A stretch of DNA of 16,774 nucleotides from Candidatus Nitrosopumilus sp. Its GTDB lineage: Archaea > Thermoproteota > Nitrososphaeria > Nitrososphaerales > Nitrosopumilaceae. The notes beneath the pieces are model-generated. The model was not told the origin of the DNA, made no database searches, and saw nothing but the letters and a program-made list of their open reading frames with translations. A program made the position numbers and the translations under genes. The stretch covers positions 1 through 16,774 of the forward strand of contig JAOTSS010000041.1 in the NCBI GenBank assembly GCA_029864805.1, given 5' to 3'. Every line of letters begins with the position of its first letter. The first letter of the stretch is position 1. Below, piece after piece: positions 6,335-13,881 of the stretch.

Positions 6335-7297
6335 TTATAACTCTCTTATTGCTTGTTCAATAATTCCTCTATCAGGAGCTTTTGGATAATATTTTAAATA
6401 ATTTTTAAGATCATCTTTTGCTTCAGAATTTTTGTTTTGTTTTTCTCTCAGATATGCTCTGTTTTTGTAAATTTTAGCAGATCTTTTTGGATTAATTTCA
6501 ATGGCTTTTGTGTAATAGTTTTCTGCTTTTTCAAATTGATTTGTTTTAAGATAAAAATTTCCTAAACCATTGTAAGTCAAATATGATGTTTTATTGATGC
6601 CTAAACATTTTTGATAAAAATTTACACAATCAGAAGAATTTTGTTCATTCATTATAGAACCCATTTGATATAATGCAACAGAATTATCTGGGAAAATTTC
6701 TAAGGCTTGTTTTAATGATTTAAGTGCATCAGATGGGTTTTTGAGAATATTTTGTCGCTCAGATACAAGACACAGTCGATTTGATTTATCAGTAGAGTCA
6801 TTTTCAAGTTTTAAAGAAGATAAAATATCTGATGGTGCCAACAATATCAATAGTTTCCCCTCTTCAGACCATTCTTTATCAAAAATTTCTTCAGGTATTG
6901 CCCCTTCCTGTTGTTCTCCCTCTAGATTACCTTTCTGAATATAATGTAGAATTGTTTTTTCTTTATCATCATAACCAGTGATAATAGATGCATGTTGAGT
7001 AATTTCTGGAATCCCTGGAAGAATGACAATTGGTGGTATTCCAGAATCGATTATTTTTTTCAATTCTGATAAAGATGAATTTACTATCTTACATGTTAGA
7101 CCATGTCTTTCTGCTAATTCTATTCCCTCAATAAGAATACTGCCACTAAATCCAGAATATTTTTTGGCAGTCTCAATAGCTTCTGCCATTGATAATTCAA
7201 CATTCCAATATTTTGATACAACATTAATGGGTAATGGAAGACAGATATTTTCTTCTTCAACAAGAGGTAAAAGTAATTCGTGATCTTCTTGCTCCAT
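6335..7297 (-). CDS. C39-peptidase-like domain fused to TPR repeats
   Basis: This 320-residue protein has two parts. Residues about 10-155 look like a papain-fold C39-type (C39_2-like) domain. A candidate catalytic Cys19 sits in NICLPLPINVVSKYW at the start of a helix, followed by a GSILIEGIELAERHGL segment, and the candidate His102 with Asp110 is in QHASIITGYDDKE. Residues about 175-315 are three to four TPR repeats, clearest at YNGLGNFYLKTNQFEKAENYYTKAIEINP (242-270). No signal peptide or membrane helix is seen, so it is probably cytoplasmic. C39 domains in ABC exporters cut double-glycine leaders, but no transporter or such a substrate is seen here, so the target is unknown. Its ATG (7297) follows the amidotransferase gene by 34 bases, and it has its own TATA-like site. 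Confidence 0.7.
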   Translation of the reverse strand: MEQEDHELLLPLVEEENICLPLPINVVSKYWNVELSMAEAIETAKKYSGFSGSILIEGIELAERHGLTCKIVNSSLSELKKIIDSGIPPIVILPGIPEITQHASIITGYDDKEKTILHYIQKGNLEGEQQEGAIPEEIFDKEWSEEGKLLILLAPSDILSSLKLENDSTDKSNRLCLVSERQNILKNPSDALKSLKQALEIFPDNSVALYQMGSIMNEQNSSDCVNFYQKCLGINKTSYLTYNGLGNFYLKTNQFEKAENYYTKAIEINPKRSAKIYKNRAYLREKQNKNSEAKDDLKNYLKYYPKAPDRGIIEQAIREL

Positions 7298-7318
7298 GAA
7301 TAAAAGAAATTTTAAGAG

Positions 7319-7328
7319 TTATTAAAAT
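7319..7328 (-). promoter_or_regulatory. TATA-like element of the C39/TPR gene
   Basis: On the minus strand this reads ATTTTAATAA, centred about 27 bases before the ATG at 7297, in the 34-base gap after the amidotransferase gene. Confidence 0.35.
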
Positions 7329-7331
7329 CAA

Positions 7332-7874
7332 TCAAAGAGAACAGAATTTTTCAATTAAATCATTACCATCTTTAGTCATCTCCGGATGAAATTGGGTTCC
7401 AAAAATTGGCTTTTTATCATATTGGATAATTTCATATTTACAATTATTTGATTTTGCAAGTGAAATTAGAATAGGGGGTAATTGAGATATTTCAAATCCA
7501 TGACTTTCAAAAACTTGTAGAGAATCACTAGAAATCAAATTATCCTTTAAAATTTTGATTGTTTCATTCCCTTTTTGAAGTAATGGAGTCTTTCTAATTG
7601 TACCACCTAAGGTAAGAGCTAAAATTTCAGATCCATAGCAGATCCCAAGTAATTTTACATTCTTTGTAATGGAATAATTAATAATTTTAGAATTTATTTC
7701 ATTTATCTTTTTTTCATTTTTTCTCCTCCCAGATAAAATAAAACAATCATATTTTTCGAGTGAATTTAAGTTAAAGAGTTGAGGAGTTTGTTTTTCAAAT
7801 GGAATATTTTTTTTGGACAAAAAATTGGTTAAATTTTTTGTATAAATTGAACCATTGTCAACAACTAAGAGCAA
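7332..7874 (-). CDS. Class I glutamine amidotransferase domain protein (GuaA glutaminase-like)
   Basis: This 180-residue stand-alone class I glutaminase domain has the full triad: nucleophile Cys79 in LLGICYGSEILALTLGG, and His163 and Glu165 in FGTQFHPEMT. It begins with LLVVDNGSIYTKNL, very like the first strand of the GMP synthase glutaminase subunit and related enzymes. The usual SGGP oxyanion-side loop reads SGRRKN (48-53). No synthetase partner (GMP synthase ATPase, TrpE or PabB) is adjacent, so the ammonia acceptor cannot be named. The start is TTG at 7874, directly after the TAA of the UPF0182 gene and in the same frame, so this start is fixed and translation is probably coupled. A subunit A of GMP synthase is possible but unproven. 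Confidence 0.8.
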   Translation of the reverse strand: MLLVVDNGSIYTKNLTNFLSKKNIPFEKQTPQLFNLNSLEKYDCFILSGRRKNEKKINEINSKIINYSITKNVKLLGICYGSEILALTLGGTIRKTPLLQKGNETIKILKDNLISSDSLQVFESHGFEISQLPPILISLAKSNNCKYEIIQYDKKPIFGTQFHPEMTKDGNDLIEKFCSL

Positions 7875-10733
7875 TTAGTTGCCTACCTCAATTGAGACAT
7901 AATGTATCTCAGATATTCCATCTTTGACAAATATTGTTCCAATGTTGAGGTTGTTTTCCTCTTGCCACATGAAGACTCTATCACTACGTGGTTTTACAAA
8001 GTTGTCAATGAATTCATTGAGGAATTCTTCAGTGTTTTCACGATCATTTTCAGTAAAGAAGAATAGGTCACCCTCCTTAAATGACAAAGGAATCTGAATT
8101 GATGTTGGTTCAGATATGGTGATATCATTTTCTTTAAATACAGATTTTATAATATTAATTCTGTCACTTCTAACTAGTTCAACGTAACTGACATCAGCAG
8201 TAGTTGCAGTTGGTGCCACGCCAGAAACTTTCTTCAAATAAGCTTCAAATGCTTTTTCTTGGGTTTCACCCAGTCCAACATAGTATTCTCCAGTAAATGC
8301 TGCTCCAACTGCTGCAATTGTGCCTAGTTGTGCAACTACACCACCAGCTCCGGCAGTATACACAGGAATAAAGTAAATATCATGATCTCCTACACGATAC
8401 AAAATATTATCACCAATTCTTGGATTTCTTAAGAGTGTCTTTAGTTGAGCAAATTCTGGGTCTCTATCTAGTGCTTCTCTAACTGCAGTTGGACCAATCA
8501 GTTTGGTTGTAGAGTTTAATGGAACCTCATAGAATTGTAAATTTCCTAGATTAGTTAGATCATTCTCAACGACCATATATCCTGCAAGATTTCTTCCTTG
8601 AGAACCTCGTAATTCCAAGGAAAGCAATCCTAAGAATTCCGTTTGTGTAAATCCAGGGGGTTTTGCTTCAACATAATAAGTATCAAGTCCACGTGGTATT
8701 TCATAGAATTCATTGGCTTGAATAAATGTCTCAACATTTGTCACGTGATAAATGTTATACATTTCTGTTTTCCAATTAAACAATTCAACAGGATATCTGA
8801 TTTGTTCTTCTAACCAAGCAGGCATTGGTTTGAATTGTTCAGAATACTGACTAGCAAACATCTCTGAAAAGAAATCATCTCCAGTTTTCAGTAATTGAAT
8901 GTCTCCGTTGTAAGTATCTACTAGCGCGTAACCTACCAAACGTAAGTATGGATTGCCAACTGACCATGGTACATCATGAGTATCAAATCCAATAATTAAC
9001 GGAATTAGCCAATAAGAGTTTGTTCCATCAGTTACAGGTAAAGAATCTAGTTCTTTTCCAAATAAATCATAAAGGAAGTATGGGTATAATATTTCCATTC
9101 TGTCATGTACATCTTTGTATCTCATAATGTGTACAGATTCAGCTGGAAATGAAAGCAAAAAGTTTGGCTCAAAGATCCAACTTAGTGGTGGTGAAACATC
9201 CAATCCGCCTAATCCTGAATAAGAAACCCCTCCTAGTTCTGCACTATTTTGATCATCACGTGAATTAGGATAGCCAGACCAAGTTTGCTCAAATAATCCA
9301 CCTTCACCATAGTAAATCTCTCTTTGTTTGAAAAATTCGCCACTATCTACAATCTGACCATCTGTTGCTTCAAGGGTTAAAAATCCATTTGGAACATGAG
9401 TATATACTAAATGTTCATTATACCATCTGTTTTCAAGACTAACAGATGTTGGAAGAATTGGTTTCATCGAGGCAGTCCAATAAAGAGTATTGTTAAAACG
9501 CAAAATGTCGTTGTCTTCAAAGTCAACATATGGAATAAGACCAATCTCAGGCTTTAATTTTGCAAAAGCTGCTTCCCAATCCCATACTCGAATTACATCA
9601 AGTACATCACTATTTTGAGAAACATAATTTTTGATATTATTTGCAGAAACAGATGTTAGTTGCACATCATGAATATTTTCTTGTACATTGTTTAATTCAC
9701 CAAGATATCGATTTACACCAATTTGTTGAGCAGTGTATGGACCTAAAAATTCAATTTTCTTTGCATCAGCTATACTATTATTAACAGAAACGACTCCTGC
9801 AACAATTATTGCAATTGCAATAATACTTAGAATTCTAATGTAGACATCTCGCTTAAACATATGAGTAAGAACTCTTGCTCGAATTCTATCAACTACTGAA
9901 AATGCAATTAATGCAAATCCTATGAATAGAGTTCCGCCAATTACATATCGTGTATTGTAATCAATTTGATCTGTAAAGAAAAGATTGAAACCAGCCCAGA
10001 TAATTCCTATACCAATTATTCCTTCAATTGTTGAGACATAGTTTAGATATCTTGGTTTTCCATCATTAGAGTCTTGTAAAAACGAAGTAATGACATTAAT
10101 TATTCTATGAATTCCAACATACAAAACAAGACGTAATCCAATGGCTGCAAGTAATGGAGGGATCAATATTACTAACGCAGGAATCATTGGAACAACATTT
10201 TCTGCTGCAAAGTTTGGATTATTATCAGGAGTTACAAAAGGTAAAGAAAATAATTTTGGTAGATTTTCGATTCCAAGATAATTACCATCAATAAATGAAA
10301 CGGCTGCAAATCCAAACATAATATTTGCAAAGAATGCGCCAAAAAGCAAAATTTTGGTAATTTGCCAAATTACAAATTGGATATATGATAGTTTGTATTC
10401 TCTAAAACTTGAGATATTATTTGAAATGGGTTGTTGCCCACCACTTCCAATAAATCCAATTGCTGTTTTAATTACATACCAGAAAATCGAGGATCTTCCA
10501 GAAACATTAACACGAACTAAGGCAATTGTAGCTAGAATTATTGTAGATACAAGTGTGTAATAGAGAGGTTTGGTGAACTGATCGCCAAATTCTGTGAAAT
10601 TCATGGATAAAATTACTGCCTGATTTCCAACCATGGCAAAAATTACTATTCCAATAATGGCTACAATACCTAGTCTGATGAATTTTCCTGCATCAGGAGG
10701 TGGAGCTTGCTTATCAGTAGAGGCGCTATACAA
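7875..10733 (-). CDS. UPF0182 family large membrane protein, function unknown
   Basis: This 952-residue protein has about seven hydrophobic helices in the first third (near residues 19-43, 57-75, 117-147, 181-208, 234-255, 263-283 and 299-317). A region of about 630 residues without clear membrane segments follows, expected to face the outside. Segments such as YTHVPNGFLTLEA, REIYYGEGG and the run SFPAESVHIMRYKDVHDRMEILYPYFLYDL match the UPF0182 (COG1615) pattern, as does total length. The family is widespread and uncharacterised; an envelope role is a guess. The TTG start at 10733 is the only start between an in-frame TAA upstream and the first membrane helix. It follows priS by 47 bases, with its own TATA-like site, and is followed with no gap by the amidotransferase gene. 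Confidence 0.85.
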   Translation of the reverse strand: MYSASTDKQAPPPDAGKFIRLGIVAIIGIVIFAMVGNQAVILSMNFTEFGDQFTKPLYYTLVSTIILATIALVRVNVSGRSSIFWYVIKTAIGFIGSGGQQPISNNISSFREYKLSYIQFVIWQITKILLFGAFFANIMFGFAAVSFIDGNYLGIENLPKLFSLPFVTPDNNPNFAAENVVPMIPALVILIPPLLAAIGLRLVLYVGIHRIINVITSFLQDSNDGKPRYLNYVSTIEGIIGIGIIWAGFNLFFTDQIDYNTRYVIGGTLFIGFALIAFSVVDRIRARVLTHMFKRDVYIRILSIIAIAIIVAGVVSVNNSIADAKKIEFLGPYTAQQIGVNRYLGELNNVQENIHDVQLTSVSANNIKNYVSQNSDVLDVIRVWDWEAAFAKLKPEIGLIPYVDFEDNDILRFNNTLYWTASMKPILPTSVSLENRWYNEHLVYTHVPNGFLTLEATDGQIVDSGEFFKQREIYYGEGGLFEQTWSGYPNSRDDQNSAELGGVSYSGLGGLDVSPPLSWIFEPNFLLSFPAESVHIMRYKDVHDRMEILYPYFLYDLFGKELDSLPVTDGTNSYWLIPLIIGFDTHDVPWSVGNPYLRLVGYALVDTYNGDIQLLKTGDDFFSEMFASQYSEQFKPMPAWLEEQIRYPVELFNWKTEMYNIYHVTNVETFIQANEFYEIPRGLDTYYVEAKPPGFTQTEFLGLLSLELRGSQGRNLAGYMVVENDLTNLGNLQFYEVPLNSTTKLIGPTAVREALDRDPEFAQLKTLLRNPRIGDNILYRVGDHDIYFIPVYTAGAGGVVAQLGTIAAVGAAFTGEYYVGLGETQEKAFEAYLKKVSGVAPTATTADVSYVELVRSDRINIIKSVFKENDITISEPTSIQIPLSFKEGDLFFFTENDRENTEEFLNEFIDNFVKPRSDRVFMWQEENNLNIGTIFVKDGISEIHYVSIEVGN

Positions 10734-10754
10734 AGTTAAATTTTGTTGGGATTT

Positions 10755-10765
10755 GGTAAATTAAT
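10755..10765 (-). promoter_or_regulatory. TATA-like element of the UPF0182-amidotransferase operon
   Basis: On the minus strand this reads ATTAATTTACC, centred about 27 bases before the TTG at 10733. It suggests that the membrane protein operon can be transcribed separately from priL-priS. Confidence 0.4.
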
Positions 10766-10780
10766 GTCTTATTAGCAAAA

Positions 10781-11902
10781 TTAAGCAATTTTTGCCAATT
10801 TTTTGCAAATCATATAGACTGCTGCAAATGTCGGAATTGATACTTTTTCATTGTTGTATGGGCCAAACTTTTTATTTTTTAGTTTAAACTCTATAGGACA
10901 ATTTGCAATAACTTCAATTGAATCATTGCTAAGAAAAGATGCTTCTACATATGGATCAAATTTAAATAAATTTTCACAGAAAATTTTTACAAGGCCACTT
11001 TTGCTGTTAATAGATCCTGGTAATCTGAAAATTCTATGAATATCCATAGTAACATTAGGATCTATTTTTACTCCAATATTTTCAGATACATCATTCAAAG
11101 TTTTCGGAAAAGAAGAATAACTATTTGCAAGTAGTTCTGTGATTATTTTTGAGCGTTTTGATTTAGAACCAAAAACTTGCTTAGCGAATCTTCCTCGCCA
11201 TCCTTTTTCATCAAAATCCGGAAAAGCTGCACGATCTTGTTTGAATTTCCTCATTCCAAATGTTTCAGGAATAGCTCCACGTAGCAAGATATAATCTGCC
11301 AATTCTGATCTTTCTCTGGATCCAATTTCCTGAAATTGTGAATTATACACATAAACATGAAATCCTTCATTACCAGAAAAATATACTTGAATATTCTCTT
11401 TTGTCACTGCAAGATCATCAACCAAGATTTCAGATAGTTTCAAAACTTCAATTTTTGATGCATCAATACAGTTTTTGCACGGCAAGGATTTTTTTTCAAG
11501 TTTAGTAGAGTTACATTTAGAGCATTGTGTAGAATTTTTTGAAACCTCATTACATTCATTGCAAATTGAAATTGTATGAATTTCCCTACATGGCAAATTA
11601 AGATCTTTTGCATCAATATCAAAAATAAGATCTGCTTCTTTCCAATCTTTTTCATTCATTGGTAAATTGGGAAATGTGTAGTATGCATTAGAACAATAAA
11701 CATCTGATGGAACATTTTGCATAAGTAATAAATGCAATTCCTTGTCATCTTTAATTTGTATGTGACGAGTCATTCCTGAATTGAATTTTTGATACCCAAA
11801 TTCTCTTTCAGATGTTCGTTCAGGTACTCGAATGAGATCAAAGTGCTCAAAATAATATTTTTTGAATGAATCTTCTAAGAAGTTAATTTCAACTGCTTGC
11901 AT
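10781..11902 (-). CDS. priS: DNA primase small (catalytic) subunit PriS
   Basis: This 373-residue archaeal/eukaryotic-type primase subunit makes the RNA primers for replication together with PriL. The catalytic metal-binding pair Asp95/Asp97 is in DLIFDIDAKDL (91-101), the nucleotide-binding SGNEGFH motif is at 176-182, and the third acidic region IDPNVTMDIHRIFRLPGSIN is at 280-299. Between the DxD and the SGxxGxH motifs is a cysteine-rich zinc region with three CxxC pairs (114/117, 127/130 and 142/145) plus Cys105, more than a single four-Cys knuckle needs. The ATG at 11902 overlaps the priL stop by one base (TAATG), so the subunits are translationally coupled. A TTG or GTG start further on would cut into the first helix. 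Confidence 0.95.
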   Translation of the reverse strand: MQAVEINFLEDSFKKYYFEHFDLIRVPERTSEREFGYQKFNSGMTRHIQIKDDKELHLLLMQNVPSDVYCSNAYYTFPNLPMNEKDWKEADLIFDIDAKDLNLPCREIHTISICNECNEVSKNSTQCSKCNSTKLEKKSLPCKNCIDASKIEVLKLSEILVDDLAVTKENIQVYFSGNEGFHVYVYNSQFQEIGSRERSELADYILLRGAIPETFGMRKFKQDRAAFPDFDEKGWRGRFAKQVFGSKSKRSKIITELLANSYSSFPKTLNDVSENIGVKIDPNVTMDIHRIFRLPGSINSKSGLVKIFCENLFKFDPYVEASFLSNDSIEVIANCPIEFKLKNKKFGPYNNEKVSIPTFAAVYMICKKLAKIA

Positions 11903-12927
11903 TATTTTCTCTTTTTTCCAAATTGTAAAGGATTAATGATGTTATCACATTCAGATGTAGCAAAACATAGACTTTGTGTATTTAGTTTTTCACATGAAGG
12001 ACAAGAATATTGAGTTCCACTTCCTGACGTTCCTGCTAAATGATTTAGCTGATAAAGTGTAACACGTTCATTGTAATCAGGTGCATTTTTAAATAAAGGT
12101 GCAATTTGTTCAATGCTTTGTTCTTTTGATAGAAGAAAGGTTGCAAGCATGAATCGTCCTGAGTGAGGTAGATTTTCACCTTTTTCAAGTACTTCGATTG
12201 CATGTTTGATGCAAGGTGGATATTCTCCCGTGGTTACAAAACTAGATTGGAATTTCTTTGAATATTTAATTAATCTCTCTACAATATCTTCAAAACCAGG
12301 AATCATAGAGGGTTTTTTTCCAGATGAAATTTTTGAATTGATATATTTTCCCAATTCTATCCTAAAGAGTCTAACCATCTTGTCAGCTTTAAGATAAACA
12401 AATCCATTTTCTACATGTCTATTAACTAACTTCCATTCTCTTTCATGAAAATGAATGGAATGTTTGATATAGTCAATAACGGGAATAATGAAAAAATCAT
12501 CTTGTTTTTTAATTTTAATTGAAAAAAGATCTTCAATAATTTTAATTGGTAATTCATTCTCATCACTTGAGATATTTTTTAGATCTTTAGTAAGAAAACC
12601 TTCTGCACGCATAGATTCACTTAGCGCAAAGCGTCTTGCTAAAGTTGGAATACCTGTTAATTTGAGTAAAACAATTGACAATAAAAACGAGAAAACTTCT
12701 CTAGGAAGAGAGCCAGTATTAGAAACTTGGTTTTGAATAATTTCTGATTCATAATCTTTATTCATTTCGCAGGCTGCATGAATTCTAGTGTAGGCTTTTT
12801 CAACAATAGGTATAAGATCTGGATCAGTCCCAAATTGTTCTAGTGTAAATCCTTGTTCTTTTAGATATTTTCCAGCATCTGCCATGAAAGGATATTTTGC
12901 TTTTTCGTCTTCTCCTAGTTCCAACAC
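11902..12927 (-). CDS. priL: DNA primase large subunit PriL
   Basis: This 341-residue regulatory subunit of the archaeal primase has a helical N-terminal domain that binds PriS and a C-terminal iron-sulfur domain that helps primer initiation. Cluster ligand candidates are Cys239 (GEYPPCIKHA), Cys309 and Cys312 (YSCPSCEKL), Cys321 and Cys327. There are five cysteines, of which a [4Fe-4S] cluster uses four. The RFMLATFLLSK segment (258-268) is also typical. The start is GTG at 12927, or TTG one codon later; an overlapping ATG is out of frame, and an in-frame TAA lies four codons upstream. It is the first gene of priL-priS and is divergent from endonuclease IV. Gene order L then S in one operon is not universal in archaea. 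Confidence 0.92.
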   Translation of the reverse strand: MLELGEDEKAKYPFMADAGKYLKEQGFTLEQFGTDPDLIPIVEKAYTRIHAACEMNKDYESEIIQNQVSNTGSLPREVFSFLLSIVLLKLTGIPTLARRFALSESMRAEGFLTKDLKNISSDENELPIKIIEDLFSIKIKKQDDFFIIPVIDYIKHSIHFHEREWKLVNRHVENGFVYLKADKMVRLFRIELGKYINSKISSGKKPSMIPGFEDIVERLIKYSKKFQSSFVTTGEYPPCIKHAIEVLEKGENLPHSGRFMLATFLLSKEQSIEQIAPLFKNAPDYNERVTLYQLNHLAGTSGSGTQYSCPSCEKLNTQSLCFATSECDNIINPLQFGKKRK

Positions 12928-12948
12928 ATTAGTGATTTACTTGATTTA

Positions 12949-12958
12949 CATAAAAATC
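12949..12958 (-). promoter_or_regulatory. TATA-like element of priL-priS
   Basis: On the minus strand this reads ATTTTTATGT, centred about 26 bases before the GTG start of priL. It lies in the 83-base divergent gap with nfo. Confidence 0.4.
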
Positions 12959-12979
12959 TGGTTTTTGGGTTGATGCTGG

Positions 12980-12989
12980 TTTAAATTAT
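12980..12989 (+). promoter_or_regulatory. TATA-like element of nfo
   Basis: TTTAAATTAT is centred about 27 bases before the nfo ATG. It is among the best TATA matches in the window. Confidence 0.5.
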
Positions 12990-13010
12990 GTTTTAAGAAA
13001 ATTATCAAGT

Positions 13011-13850
13011 ATGCAGATCGGTTGTCATGTATCAATATCAGGATCAATTGACAAAGCAATAGATAATGCTGTAGAGAGAGAATGTTCTGCTTTTCAGATA
13101 TTTACTAGAAATCCAAGAGGATGGCATGCAAAGGAACTATCAAAAGAGGATATTACAAATTTCAAATCAAAATTAAATGCAAGTAAGATTGATAGGTTTG
13201 CAACATGTGCACATATGCCATATCTACCAAATCTTGCATCACCAAAAGACGACGGATTTGAAAAATCAGTAAACAGTTTAATTAATGAGGTTGAGAGATG
13301 CGCACAATTAGGTATTCCATATCTCGTAACACATCTTGGAAGTCATTTAGGCACAGGAGAAGAGGCCGGAATAAAAAGATTGGTTGAGGGATTGACAAGA
13401 GCTGGGAAAACAAAAAACGACGTAGTAATCTTATTAGAAAATACTGCGGGTCAGAAAAATTCTGTGGGTTCTGACTTTAAACAGTTAGGTGAAATCTTCA
13501 AGCAATTAAAACCTACAAAGAAGTTCGGTGTATGTATTGATTCTTGTCATGCATTTGTTGCAGGATATGATTTACGAACAGATGTAAAAGTAAAAGAAAC
13601 ATTTTCTGAATTTGACAAATATGTTGGAATTGAGAATTTAAAAATTTTGCATCTAAATGATGCTAAAGGTGATCTTGGATGTAATTTGGATAGACATTAT
13701 CATTTAGGATTAGGAAGAATTGGAGAGGAAGGAATCTCTGCCATAGTAAAGTTTGCAAACAAGAAAAAGATTCCAATAATTTTAGAGACACCCATTGATG
13801 ATGAAAGAGATGACTTTGAAAATATTAGAAAAGCAAAGGAGTTTGCGTAG
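13011..13850 (+). CDS. nfo: Endonuclease IV (AP endonuclease)
   Basis: This 279-residue TIM-barrel enzyme cuts DNA 5' of abasic sites in base excision repair and can also remove blocked 3' ends. All nine ligands for the three zinc ions are visible: His68 (CAHMPY), His108 (VTHLGSH), Glu143 (LLENTAG), Asp177 and His180 (CIDSCHAF), His214 (LHLNDAKG), Asp227 and His229 (LDRHYHLG) and Glu259 (ILETP). Length equals that of the E. coli enzyme within a few residues. The ATG at 13011 starts the first strand (MQIGCHVSISG), as usual. The gene is divergent from the primase operon and precedes glyS by 31 bases. Confidence 0.97.
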   Translation: MQIGCHVSISGSIDKAIDNAVERECSAFQIFTRNPRGWHAKELSKEDITNFKSKLNASKIDRFATCAHMPYLPNLASPKDDGFEKSVNSLINEVERCAQLGIPYLVTHLGSHLGTGEEAGIKRLVEGLTRAGKTKNDVVILLENTAGQKNSVGSDFKQLGEIFKQLKPTKKFGVCIDSCHAFVAGYDLRTDVKVKETFSEFDKYVGIENLKILHLNDAKGDLGCNLDRHYHLGLGRIGEEGISAIVKFANKKKIPIILETPIDDERDDFENIRKAKEFA

Positions 13851-13851
13851 A

Positions 13852-13860
13852 AATTTATTT
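13852..13860 (+). promoter_or_regulatory. TATA-like element of glyS
   Basis: AATTTATTT is centred 26 bases before the ATG at 13882, in the short gap after nfo. Its spacing favours that ATG over the TTG at 13876. Confidence 0.4.
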
Positions 13861-13881
13861 CATGAATGAAGATGTTTGATA

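Noticed and set aside
11440..11655. A 71-codon minus-strand frame within priS
   Set aside because: It is a frame-shifted shadow of the priS zinc region, Lys/Leu/Ile-rich, with no start context or family resemblance.
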